DNA of 46,429 nucleotides, taken from assembly GCA_017463445.1 (NCBI GenBank), contig JAFTPF010000045.1, positions 1 through 46,429 of the forward strand, read 5' to 3'. The translations under genes and the position numbers were made by a program. How positions within the stretch are numbered: position 1 is the stretch's first letter; each line of letters begins with the position of its first letter. This DNA is from Clostridia bacterium (GTDB lineage Bacteria; Bacillota; Clostridia; Oscillospirales; CAG-272). The notes under the pieces were generated by a model. That model was not told the DNA's origin. It was given only the letters and a program-made list of their open reading frames with translations, and did no database searches. Positions 8,332 to 16,932 of the stretch are shown here, piece by piece.

Positions 8332-8649
8332 ATGGATTATCAAAGAGCCTGCGGCTGCCAAATCGGCCGCGGGATGCAAGGCATGGGACGAGGCGCGTGG
8401 CGCGCGACCTATATGGGCGATCGGATGCAGGCAGAGATGCCCCGCACCCGCGACATCGATCGAGACGGCAGCAAGAGCGAATGCTGTGAGCATCTTGCCA
8501 TCGTCACCTCCCCCGTCCAATGCTGGCAGAACCTCTACACTCCCTGCGAAGCCCTTTCAGCGGGCACACTGTTCAAGGATCTCTATCTCCCGCTGGTAGG
8601 CTGTGGCAATGCTTGCGCCACCCCCTACCGGAAAGGAGGCGCGGTATGA
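8332..8649 (+). CDS. cotJA: Spore coat-associated protein CotJA
   Basis: The first gene of the cotJ operon, whose products enter the inner spore coat in the mother cell. The C-terminal half carries the family segment CWQNLYTPCEALSAGTLF then DLYLPLVG, matching the CotJA pattern of a Trp-Gln, Tyr, and GT(L/I)FxxLxxP. The first 55 residues are Arg- and Gly-rich and look family-specific, so the real start could be further in; the ATG at 8332 follows an AAAGGTTAGG stretch. Its stop overlaps the start of cotJB (ATGA). A TCATATA sequence 60 bases upstream could be a sigma-E -35 element, but the matching -10 is poor. Confidence 0.85.
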   Translation: MDYQRACGCQIGRGMQGMGRGAWRATYMGDRMQAEMPRTRDIDRDGSKSECCEHLAIVTSPVQCWQNLYTPCEALSAGTLFKDLYLPLVGCGNACATPYRKGGAV

Positions 8650-8900
8650 CCGACAAACAAATGGCAATGCGTCGCCTGCAGCAGGCAGACTTCGTCCTGC
8701 TGGAGGCAGGGATGTACCTGAACGGCTATCCCACCTGCATGGAAGCCCTCGCCTATTTTGAGGAAGCAAAAAAAGCGGCCAAAGCCGCTCGCTGTGCATA
8801 TGAGGAGGCGTACGGTCCGCTGACCCTCTCCTCTGCGGGCGGCGAGACCTGCTTTGACTGGAATAAATCACCCCTGCCGTGGGAATGGGAGGCCAACTGA
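8646..8900 (+). CDS. cotJB: Spore coat protein CotJB
   Basis: A small inner-coat protein of 84 aa. The start at 8646 follows AAAGGAGG and overlaps the cotJA stop. The family pattern is complete: LQQADFVLLEAGMYLNGYP, then ALAYFEEAKKA, the YEEAYGPL turn, and the C-terminal FDWNKSPLPWEWE. Its stop overlaps the cotJC start by one base, so the three cotJ genes form a translationally coupled operon. Confidence 0.93.
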   Translation: MTDKQMAMRRLQQADFVLLEAGMYLNGYPTCMEALAYFEEAKKAAKAARCAYEEAYGPLTLSSAGGETCFDWNKSPLPWEWEAN

Positions 8901-9436
8901 TGTTTATTTATGACCGCAAACTGCAATACCCCGTCAAGATCAAAACCCCCAACCCCGCCCTGGCGAAAATCATCATATCGCAGGTCGGCGGCCCTGACGG
9001 CGAGCTTGCCGCCTCTACCCGCTATTTGAGCCAGCGCTTCTCCATGCCCAACCGCAACATTGCGGGTATGCTCACCGACATCGGCGTGGAAGAGCTGGCA
9101 CACGTAGAGATGATCTCGGCGATCATTTACCAACTCACCCGCAACCTGTCCCCCGAGGAGATCAAGCGTGCGGGCTTTGACACCTACTTCGTCGATCACA
9201 CCACGGGCGTCTATCCCCAGGCCGCCTCGGGCACACCCTTCACCACCGCCTATATCGGCGTCAAGGGCGACGTACTGGCAGATCTGCACGAGGATCTGGC
9301 AGCAGATGCTGCAATCACAAATGCACAACTTGCGAAATCGGCCCTTCAAAAAAACAGTAAATACAGAGATTTCGCTTTTTGGATGTTCGCTCTTGCTTTT
9401 TCATCCCTGCAATCGCACAAGTGTAACCGGTCATAA
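8900..9436 (+). CDS. cotJC: 5' half of cotJC (manganese catalase-like coat protein), interrupted by an element
   Basis: The ATG at 8900 follows GGGAGG. Codons 1-135 are a normal CotJC with the predicted manganese ligands Glu35 (GPDGE), Glu65 and His68 (EELAH). After LADLHEDLAA the sequence leaves the family: from 9307 it reads element DNA (DAAITNAQLAKS and on) to a stop at 9436, a 178-aa hybrid. The missing end lies at 29229-29435. Joining at the repeat GCAGCAGA gives LAA-EQKAR in frame and a 201-aa protein, close to the usual 190-200 aa. The hybrid lacks Glu136, Glu166 and His169 of the predicted metal site, so it should have no catalase-type centre. Confidence 0.93.
   Translation: MFIYDRKLQYPVKIKTPNPALAKIIISQVGGPDGELAASTRYLSQRFSMPNRNIAGMLTDIGVEELAHVEMISAIIYQLTRNLSPEEIKRAGFDTYFVDHTTGVYPQAASGTPFTTAYIGVKGDVLADLHEDLAADAAITNAQLAKSALQKNSKYRDFAFWMFALAFSSLQSHKCNRS
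9299..9306 (+). repeat. attL core, left copy of GCAGCAGA
   Basis: The left copy of the 8-bp direct repeat bounding the element. The last two bases, GA, are the likely crossover dinucleotide: they sit at the centre of the palindrome formed when the element ends are joined, and they are the first two bases of cotJC codon 136. Confidence 0.85.
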
Positions 9437-9525
9437 AATTAATATGAAATCGTAAAGTATTGCAAAGACAAGCTGTTTCCCGAAAAGCACGCGAAGTCCG
9501 ATTTGGTCGCATCTCTCACGAAATC

Positions 9526-9564
9526 ACCCTCACTCAACAAGCGTTTTGGCTTGTGAGTGAGGGT
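9526..9564. terminator. Hairpin terminator downstream of the surface-protein remnant
   Basis: ACCCTCACTCA and CAAGC (9526-9542, one bulged A) pair with GCTTGTGAGTGAGGGT (9549-9564). It lies just past the stop of the minus-strand remnant; no long U-run follows, so strength is uncertain. Confidence 0.65.
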
Positions 9565-9578
9565 TTGTTTGATTCAGT

Positions 9579-10362
9579 TTACCGCTTCTTTCCCACAATC
9601 AACATCACGCCAGCACCAACTACTGCACCGATCACGACACCGATCAGCAAAGAAACGATAGAGAATCCTACGCCTGCTTCTTTATCGGAACCGCTTCGAG
9701 AATCGTCACCGGTGGAAGGCGTACTATTATCCGGCTCCTTCTCGGTCTCGCCGAGAACGGTGGCTTCCTTCTCTACCAGCTCCAGCTCTACCGTCTTGGT
9801 GTAACCGCAGGTGGTGCAGGTGTAGGTCTTCTGCCCTGCCTCGGTAGAGGTGGGTTCTTTGACTACCTTTCCGCCATTCCATGTGTGGGCTACCTTCTCG
9901 GACAGTTCGCCGCACTTGCATGCCTGCCAATGTCCGTCCGCATCGGTGAGATAGTCGCCGGTGTAGTTATGCTCGTGCGCCTTGGCGGGAGCAATCTCGT
10001 ATTCGCACACCGTACAAAGCTGAGAAGTCTCCTCAGTCGCTTCGGGTCCGGGCGTGTGAGCGACTACCTCATCCTTGGCTCCGCAAACTGTACAAGCGTG
10101 CCAGTGTCCGCTCTGATCGGAAGTCCAAACGGTCGCATATGTATGAGTGATGGTACGCTCATATCCGCAGACGTTACAATCGGTATCGCAGGCATTGTCA
10201 TAACTGTGCTTTGCTTCATCGGCACGGTCATCACAGGTGGAGCAATCATGCCAGTGAGAGGTAGCATCGCTGAGCCAATCGCCGGTGGGCTTGTGGGTAT
10301 GTCCCAACGCCTTCTGGATCACGTAGCCGCAGGTGGTACAGGTCTGCGGCATGGTCTCGATA
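9579..10362 (-). pseudogene. 3' remnant of a cell-surface protein with CxxC repeats and a C-terminal anchor
   Basis: About 258 residues remain from TCTTCGYVIQKALGHTH to the stop at 9579. They hold repeated H-x-W-x-x-C and C-x-x-C units (GHWHACTVCGAK, GHWQACKCGE, TYTCTTCGYTKT), a Thr/Ser/Glu-rich linker, and a hydrophobic C-terminal segment with a GKKR tail, as in wall- or membrane-anchored Clostridial surface proteins. The 5' part, with any signal peptide, is gone: upstream of about 10355 the DNA is an IS30 fragment. The open frame continues to 10517 but that part is the IS read out of frame. Probably not exported, hence a pseudogene. Confidence 0.8.
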
Positions 10363-10714
10363 GACCTTCTTGCCCTCATCGGCTTTGTAGCGTTGCACTT
10401 TTCCGTTATAGAGCGAAACCGTTCCGCGTGCGATCTCATTTTTGATCGTATTGTATGGGCGACCGAGGTGCTTTGCGATGCGGTAGATCGACCAACCGTC
10501 TTTACGGCGAACTTCAATTTCGTGTCTTTCTTCGCTCAAAAGGTGTTGACCTTTTCTGTGTTCTGTGGTATAATCGAGGTGGTCCATAGTGACATTCCTT
10601 TCGAATTGTTGTCTCGTCAACTCCAATTCTACCATGGAATTGTTACTATGGATTTTCTTTTTTTGAAAATTTCTACCCCATCGGGTAGTGCAACTTCATT
10701 TTACAATCTGCAAT
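10353..10714 (-). mobile_element. IS30-family insertion sequence fragment (left end and transposase N-terminus)
   Basis: A transposase start at 10587 (MDHLDYTTEHRKGQHLLSE) leads into the IS30 helix-turn-helix (GWSIYRIAKHLGRPYNTIKNEI) and the RYKADEGKKVY segment; homology stops near 10353 where surface-protein sequence begins. An AAGGAAT site precedes the start. Upstream, 10685-10714 reads on the minus strand as TTGCAGATTGTAAAATGAAG then TTGCAC, which resembles the terminal inverted repeat of Firmicute IS30 elements. The DDE catalytic domain and right end are missing, so the IS cannot move by itself. Confidence 0.82.
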
Positions 10715-10852
10715 AGTAAAATATTGCTTATATTTTCATAATTTTGCTCCTATAATTATGTTATGATTAATTAGTGATATGATAACTCCCATACAGGAGC
10801 ATATGTCCCCCAACGGATCATCTGATATACAGCGCGCACTCATATATTAGAG

Positions 10853-11554
10853 TCAATTATCAAATTCATGATCCTCAACAAAAGAGCAAGAAAAATGACC
10901 TCGCGGTATTCTCCATTGTCCATTTTCTTTGATAATCAATAGCCCGTCTGTAAATTCAAATTCTTTGGTGTTTCCGTTTCCTTTAACAACGAAACTGATA
11001 TCCAGCAGATAGGCATCTGTAATTGAATAATCTTCCCTATCGTATACATAACGTGCATATTCCTTATAAATCACTTTATCGATTTCTTGAACCTCTTCTT
11101 TGGTTGCTCTGATACTGTCTTGAATCTCATATGTAATATCCACATTATCACCGCAATTCCAATCGTCAAGAGTGTCTTCAATATCCTCCTCGATTATATC
11201 GTAAGCGCTTCCTTGCGCCCACTCTTCATTCATATAGTCGATCCAATATTGCGCTACCACAGACGAGTACATCAATTCTGGATCGTTTTCTTCATAGGCC
11301 TTAAAATAATTGTTCAGCGTTTTTCTGTATCCGCTATTATAAACCAATAGTACAATAGCGGCAAGAACAGTAATCGCTAAAGCGGAAATGACGATTATCC
11401 ATTTTCGCTTGCTTTTATTCTTACCAGCGTTTACAATAACGGTATCACTCTGAACACCGTCAGGATGATTAGCTTCCCTTTCAACTTTTTGCCCACACGT
11501 CGGGCAAAATTTACAACTGTCATCCAGCTGCACACCGCAATATTGGCAATACAT
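10853..11554 (-). CDS. Zinc-ribbon, single-pass membrane protein
   Basis: The ATG at 11554 (MYCQYCG) follows GGAGG; the in-frame GTG at 11566 would place the site inside the gene. The 233-aa product has an N-terminal double-CxxC zinc ribbon (CQYC and CPTC, residues 3-20), a Lys/Arg-rich linker, one membrane helix at about 48-70, and an extracytoplasmic domain that looks like a small alpha/beta sensor or DUF4878-type domain. The same zinc-ribbon head occurs on the kinase at 13921-16932, and this gene ends the same operon, 30 bases after the ABC transporter gene. It may be a kinase partner or substrate; function unknown. Confidence 0.8.
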   Translation of the reverse strand: MYCQYCGVQLDDSCKFCPTCGQKVEREANHPDGVQSDTVIVNAGKNKSKRKWIIVISALAITVLAAIVLLVYNSGYRKTLNNYFKAYEENDPELMYSSVVAQYWIDYMNEEWAQGSAYDIIEEDIEDTLDDWNCGDNVDITYEIQDSIRATKEEVQEIDKVIYKEYARYVYDREDYSITDAYLLDISFVVKGNGNTKEFEFTDGLLIIKENGQWRIPRGHFSCSFVEDHEFDN

Positions 11555-11584
11555 AATTTCCTCCACAAATTAAAATTTAAATGA

Positions 11585-13924
11585 TTATGTTTTCTCCTTT
11601 CCGATCCTTGACAGTACGATCCTGGCCAGAACCAAAAATACAATCGTGTAAATTACAAGTATTCCCCATGAAGCCACCAGATGCGAGGTGGTGAATTCAA
11701 AGAAAGATTCTGCTTCATGCGGAATCATAATACCTTCCTGCTGCAAACGTAATGGTAAATCATTAAGGTTTGCAGTAGTGCCATATCCCTCCATGCTCCA
11801 ACGGCAAACGGCGATCCACGAAATAATCTCCGTTGCACCGCTTAATTTGAAAATCAAGCCAGAGAAAAGAATCTGAGGCATCAACAGTATCGGGGCAACA
11901 GTCATTGCTCTGTCCGCATTGATGAACAGCGAAGATACAAATAATCCCATTGCCGTAGAAGCTACAGCCGTAATAAATGTCGTAATCAAAAGTTCAAGGA
12001 ACGGGTGTGTGATAATGCCTTCCTCTGGCAGACCTACCATTACGCTAAATACGCCGGTAATCATCACACTCTGAATCAGACACAAGATGCCAAGTACAAT
12101 GATTTTTGAGGACACATACGCACCAAGCGACAGTCCGGTCATGTACTCACGTTTCATTACAGTACGTTCTTTACAGATTTCCTGAATGGCATTCAGCATG
12201 CCCACCCAAAACGCAGAACAAGAAAGTGCGAATAGTAGACTTTTGGTCATTTCGTATTGTTCAAACTGCTTTCCGTCTGCGACAAAGGAGATCAGCACAG
12301 CGAGCAACGGAGCTTGTACTAAGAGTAGTAACAGGCGTTGCCTGTCATTGGCAACCAATTTCAAATAACGTGCACTCAAAACACGAAGCTGCTTAAATCG
12401 GCTTTCCTTAGATTTGCCGGAAACAGCGGAAGTTTGACGCACCTTACCGGAGGCAACTCTGGACTTTTCAAACTTTGCACTCCACTGTTTGGCTTGCTCG
12501 GTTATCATATTATATACGTCAACGATGTCGGAAACACCGAAGAACGTCAATGCTTCATCATAAAAGCCGAAGAAGCAAAGATTGCCGCCTTTACCCATAA
12601 ACACGATCTTATCGCACATTTTCAGTTGAAGCGTGCTGTGCGTAACGAGAATGACCGTCTTGCCACCGTCTGCCATTTCTCTTAACGATTGCATCAGATT
12701 GCGTTCTGTACCCGGGTCAAGACCGGACGCAGGCTCATCCAAGAATAACAGGTTAGGATCGGACAAGAGCTCAACCGCAATGCTTGCTCTCTTGCGCTGT
12801 CCGCCGCTAAGCGATTTGATAAAACTGTTCTTCTTTTCGGACAGTTCAACCATATCAATAGCCCTATCGATTGCCGATTCCCGTTCTTTATCGGAAGTAT
12901 CTTTGGGCAAACGCAGTTTGGCCGTATACATCAGCATATCGTGTAGTGTAAGATTGTCGTACACAATATCCGACTGCGGAACGTAACCAACCAGTTTCTT
13001 TAATGAATCGAAGTTCTGATACAGATTGACACCGTTTATGTAAACCTCACCTTGCGTAGGCTGCAAGTAACCGCACATACAATTCAGTATGGTGGATTTG
13101 CCCGCACCGGAACCGCCAATAATGGCAATCAATTCACCCGACTTGATACTGAGATTCACATGATTGCTTGTGACAAATGATTTTTTGCCCTTACCGCGTT
13201 TGATAACGATGTCGGAAGCGTCCACGGAAATACCGTTTTTATAGCAACAATAGGAAATAACCGTACTCGTATAAATGAGCTTTGAGTTCGTTATGTTAAT
13301 AACATCCTTCTCGTGAAGCTTTTCTTTGCCGGAAATGCGTTTGTTATTGACGATCACACCATTCGTACTGCCGCAGTCAACAATGTAATAGCCGTCCTTT
13401 TCACGTATGATCTTTGCATGGCACTTGGATACCGATACGTGGGAAAGCGTAATATCGCAGCTATTCTCACGGCCGATGGATAGTTCCTGCTTACCGGCAA
13501 GTGGCAACGAGTGCCACTTGTTGGCCGAGTCAGCAGAAGAAAATACAAACAGTACGCCTTCGGAAACGGTCTCAACGCCATCGTCGATACGAATAAAATC
13601 ACCGTCGTTGATTGCACGGGAAATGATCGAAGCGTTGTTATAGATCAAGCCGTTTGTACTTGCTTTCTGTTCGTACGCAGCCTTGTCCTCAATATACCAT
13701 GTGTCGCCTTTGTACACAAAGCGACCGTGAGTACCGGAAACAATATGCGAGGTTAAAACGATGTCGTTCTTCGGGTCTCGCCCGAAATAGATATAATCTT
13801 TTCCGATCCCGTTGAGACGGATCGTGCGAGGGGCTGAATTGCCATCAAAGATGGTTACCAATGAGCTTGCAGTTTGGCTTGGCGCACCGACGAAGCGAGT
13901 GGTTTTTTCGAAACTATCCATCAT
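11585..13924 (-). CDS. FHA-domain ABC transporter (ABCG-like half transporter)
   Basis: A fused protein of 779 aa. Two forkhead-associated domains come first (about residues 44-128, YFGRDPKNDIVLTSH; about 148-215, SIGRENSCDITLSHVSVS and GSTNGVIVNN), then an ATPase with Walker A GGSGAGKST (270-278), signature LSGGQRKRASI and Walker B LLFLDEPASGLDPG, then an ABC2-type membrane domain with about six helices. FHA domains bind phosphothreonine, so the Ser/Thr kinase encoded just upstream is the expected partner. The N-terminus carries EKTTRFVGAP, a motif shared with the kinase linker. The start overlaps the kinase stop (ATGA-type) and has GAGAGG upstream. The substrate exported is unknown. Confidence 0.93.
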   Translation of the reverse strand: MMDSFEKTTRFVGAPSQTASSLVTIFDGNSAPRTIRLNGIGKDYIYFGRDPKNDIVLTSHIVSGTHGRFVYKGDTWYIEDKAAYEQKASTNGLIYNNASIISRAINDGDFIRIDDGVETVSEGVLFVFSSADSANKWHSLPLAGKQELSIGRENSCDITLSHVSVSKCHAKIIREKDGYYIVDCGSTNGVIVNNKRISGKEKLHEKDVINITNSKLIYTSTVISYCCYKNGISVDASDIVIKRGKGKKSFVTSNHVNLSIKSGELIAIIGGSGAGKSTILNCMCGYLQPTQGEVYINGVNLYQNFDSLKKLVGYVPQSDIVYDNLTLHDMLMYTAKLRLPKDTSDKERESAIDRAIDMVELSEKKNSFIKSLSGGQRKRASIAVELLSDPNLLFLDEPASGLDPGTERNLMQSLREMADGGKTVILVTHSTLQLKMCDKIVFMGKGGNLCFFGFYDEALTFFGVSDIVDVYNMITEQAKQWSAKFEKSRVASGKVRQTSAVSGKSKESRFKQLRVLSARYLKLVANDRQRLLLLLVQAPLLAVLISFVADGKQFEQYEMTKSLLFALSCSAFWVGMLNAIQEICKERTVMKREYMTGLSLGAYVSSKIIVLGILCLIQSVMITGVFSVMVGLPEEGIITHPFLELLITTFITAVASTAMGLFVSSLFINADRAMTVAPILLMPQILFSGLIFKLSGATEIISWIAVCRWSMEGYGTTANLNDLPLRLQQEGIMIPHEAESFFEFTTSHLVASWGILVIYTIVFLVLARIVLSRIGKEKT

Positions 13925-16900
13925 GACTGTCCTCTCACAGATAATTTATAGTTGCCCAAATAGTTGCCACTCCACTCTCTGCTAATCTTGATATAATATG
14001 TTTTTCCTGCCTCCAGCTTTAAATCCACATAGCAAGAATCTCCTTTGGAGCACTTGGAATTTCCTAACTGGGCATTATATTCATCATAAACAGATATAAT
14101 AATCCGCGATTCAATGCTTAGATTATCTAATTTTAGGCGATACAATGAATAATTTGCACTGGTTGTTATCTTGTACCAATCATCATAGCCGGAAACATCA
14201 AATGTTTTTACATATTCTTTTTCTAGCAAAATGTTGAATGCTTCTGTTTGAGTAGCACCTGCATCGCAGATATGTTCATTAACTGTTAATTTATAGTTAC
14301 CCAAATAGTTGCCCCACTCTCTGCTAATCTTGATATAATATGTTTTTCCTGCTTCCAGCTTTATATCTACATAGCAAGAATCTCCTTTGGAGCATATAGA
14401 GTTTCCAAGCTTTTGTTCCAAAGCATCATAAACAAATATATTAACTCTACTATCTATACTCAAATTAGCAAGCTCAAATCGGTACAATGAATAATTAGAA
14501 GAAACAGTCACCTTAAACCAGTCGTCATTCCCCGATGTTGTAAACGAAGCATGATTTATGTCTTCCAATTTGATCACCTTGGCATTGGCTTTACTGGATC
14601 CGCCCTTTACATCCAATTCTTCGCCGTCACGAATCGTACCGCTGGGCAGATCTTCCTTGCCTTTTTCTTCTTCCTCAAGAAGTTTTTCATATTCTTGAAT
14701 CTTGGTCGAGATTTCAGAATCAGAACCGATTTTCACCAAAGCATTCTCCAATATTTCAATTGCCCCTTTATAATCTTTCGATTTTGCCAGTTTCTCTGCA
14801 TCGCTTAGTGCGATACTCTTTACCTGTGCAATATACTTTTGATTATATGTATTATATGCGCTTTGATAATCCGCATTGTTTCCATAGCTGTCCTGCGCTT
14901 TTTTGATTATCGACAATGCAGTTTCATAATCTTCTATATCCGCATAGGATTTTGCTTCAGCTAACACGTCTGCCTTAATCTGCGCATTGCGTGCATTGGT
15001 GTACTCGGTCTTCTTACTCTTTAACAAAGCAGATTGAGGATAAGTTGAGAGTCCTTTTTGGATCTTTTCCAGTGCACTTTCGTAATCTTCAGCATCAGCA
15101 AATATCGCTGCTTCTTCGAGAATAGATGCCACCACTTGATCTTCGATCACTTTTGCATATTGATTGGCCTTGGTTTGCAGTTTTGTGGACTTCGGATAGG
15201 TTTTCAGTCCACTTTGTACCTTGGCAAGTGCTCCCTCGTAATCTTCTGCCGATGCCAACGCCTCCGCTTCAGCAAGGATACCCTCAATCGCCTGATTCTC
15301 GATCGCCTTTGCGTATTGATCCGCCTTAGCCTGCAGCTTAGCAGAATTAGGATAGGTTTCAAGACCACTTTGCACCTTGGCAAGTGCCCCCTCGTAATCC
15401 TCTGCTGATGCCAATGCATCCGCTTCAGCCAAAATGACTGTAACAGCTTCCTCCTCTATCATTTTTTCGTATTCCGTGACTTTTTCCTGCAATTCAACCG
15501 ATTCCGGATATTTTTCCAAACCTTCCTGCACTTTAGAAAGTGCGGCTGCATAATTATTCTGTGATACAAGTGCTTCCGCTTCGGAAATGATAGAAGCTAT
15601 CTTTTCGCCGTCTTCAGAGGTGTTTGTCTGTGTTTGAGAAGGACCATCACCATTACCCGGGGCAATTCCATTGTTGATCATCTGAGCGGCAGCAAATATG
15701 CCACCGCCAATAAGCAGCAGGATCAGCAATAGAAGCAACAAAACCTTCGGTAATTTACTTTTCTTTTTCGGGACGCTTCCGAATGTATTGACCGGTTGAG
15801 ATTTGATCCCGGTAGGCGCTTTTCGCACAGCAGTAGTCTTGTCATTTTCATCGGGAGCTCTGCGAACGGATGTTGTTTTGTCCAAATTTCCTATAGGCGC
15901 CAAAACGCATGTGCCTTTACTAACGCTCATCAACGCTTCCTTCATTTCCGTTGCAGAAGCAAAACGAATGCTTGGATCATACGCACACGCCCGTAGAATC
16001 AGATCTGCCATAGCGGGAGAAGCATCACACGGAGCCGGCAAGTCTTCACCGCGAATACGGCGCTCCACAGCAGTTCTTCTTTCGTTTGGATTTAAAAGTT
16101 GCTTTTCGGTATCTAAGAAAGGGAGTCTGTTGCCGTTGAGCAGTCGATAAAGTACAATGCCAAGAGAATATGTATCTACACGAGCATCATACTCACTGCT
16201 GTTGGCAACCTCGGGAGCCATGTAATTAAACGTACCTTTCTGGGACAATCCGCCGGTCATATTTTCAAGCTTACGTGCAATGCCAAAATCACCGAGTTTG
16301 AAATAGCCAAAATCATTAACGAAGATGTTTTCGGGCTTAATATCACGGTGAATGATATTGCGCTGACCGCAAATTTCAAGAGCGGTACAAATATCTGTGC
16401 CGAGCTTGATAATCTCTTCTTCGGTGAGAGTTTTATCACAGATGTATGTATTAAATGGGGTGAGCAGTTCCATACGGATATAAATATCCCAACCGATAGT
16501 ATCACTCTTTTCAACAACCTTATAATCTTCAACGCTGACAATGTTTTGAATGCCTTTCAGAGACTCCAACAACTGAATCTCGCTGACAAAATCATCAACA
16601 ATGCCTTTAAAATAGGTTCTGGTTCCATCCATATCCAAGCCTTCGGAGCGCAGAGAATCAACCTCAGAAGAATCGGAGGGGATGGAAATAATTTTAATCG
16701 CCGCATGGCTTTCCACGTTGTTATCACGGCGGATAGCCTGATATACCACACCGTAGGAACCACGACCTAATTGTTTTTGGATCTGCCATTCTGGCCAGAT
16801 GTTGCTAATATCGTGGGGGATACTACCTGTTACAGGCACTTTCACCGCAGGCGGTTGCTCAACCTTGCTGCCGCATTTGGGGCAAAACTTTGCCTGTTCT

Positions 16901-16932
16901 TGAATTTCTGTACCGCAATTTTGACATTTCAT
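13921..16932 (-). CDS. Zinc-ribbon Ser/Thr protein kinase with TPR-like repeats and two PPC domains
   Basis: A 1003-aa membrane kinase. Order: CxxC zinc ribbon (3-21), Hanks-type kinase domain (about 49-337) with glycine loop GRGSYG, Lys80, HRD at 195-197 and DFG at 215-217; a linker with DKTTSVRRAP (351-360) and DKTTAVRKAP (364-373); a membrane helix at about 396-416; six or so tandem 55-65-residue helical repeats (ALASAEDYEGALAKVQSGL type); and two near-duplicate C-terminal beta domains like bacterial pre-peptidase C-terminal domains (KGDSCYVD, EAGKTYYIKISREW). All key kinase residues are present. Stop and start overlap both operon neighbours, PP2C before and FHA-ABC after. The outside domain may sense wall or protein ligands. 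Confidence 0.94.
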   Translation of the reverse strand: MKCQNCGTEIQEQAKFCPKCGSKVEQPPAVKVPVTGSIPHDISNIWPEWQIQKQLGRGSYGVVYQAIRRDNNVESHAAIKIISIPSDSSEVDSLRSEGLDMDGTRTYFKGIVDDFVSEIQLLESLKGIQNIVSVEDYKVVEKSDTIGWDIYIRMELLTPFNTYICDKTLTEEEIIKLGTDICTALEICGQRNIIHRDIKPENIFVNDFGYFKLGDFGIARKLENMTGGLSQKGTFNYMAPEVANSSEYDARVDTYSLGIVLYRLLNGNRLPFLDTEKQLLNPNERRTAVERRIRGEDLPAPCDASPAMADLILRACAYDPSIRFASATEMKEALMSVSKGTCVLAPIGNLDKTTSVRRAPDENDKTTAVRKAPTGIKSQPVNTFGSVPKKKSKLPKVLLLLLLILLLIGGGIFAAAQMINNGIAPGNGDGPSQTQTNTSEDGEKIASIISEAEALVSQNNYAAALSKVQEGLEKYPESVELQEKVTEYEKMIEEEAVTVILAEADALASAEDYEGALAKVQSGLETYPNSAKLQAKADQYAKAIENQAIEGILAEAEALASAEDYEGALAKVQSGLKTYPKSTKLQTKANQYAKVIEDQVVASILEEAAIFADAEDYESALEKIQKGLSTYPQSALLKSKKTEYTNARNAQIKADVLAEAKSYADIEDYETALSIIKKAQDSYGNNADYQSAYNTYNQKYIAQVKSIALSDAEKLAKSKDYKGAIEILENALVKIGSDSEISTKIQEYEKLLEEEEKGKEDLPSGTIRDGEELDVKGGSSKANAKVIKLEDINHASFTTSGNDDWFKVTVSSNYSLYRFELANLSIDSRVNIFVYDALEQKLGNSICSKGDSCYVDIKLEAGKTYYIKISREWGNYLGNYKLTVNEHICDAGATQTEAFNILLEKEYVKTFDVSGYDDWYKITTSANYSLYRLKLDNLSIESRIIISVYDEYNAQLGNSKCSKGDSCYVDLKLEAGKTYYIKISREWSGNYLGNYKLSVRGQS

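Noticed and set aside
8900..9436. Calling cotJC a simple dead pseudogene
   Set aside because: Both halves lack mutations, the direct repeat restores the frame exactly, and an intact recombinase is adjacent, so a reversible interruption fits better.
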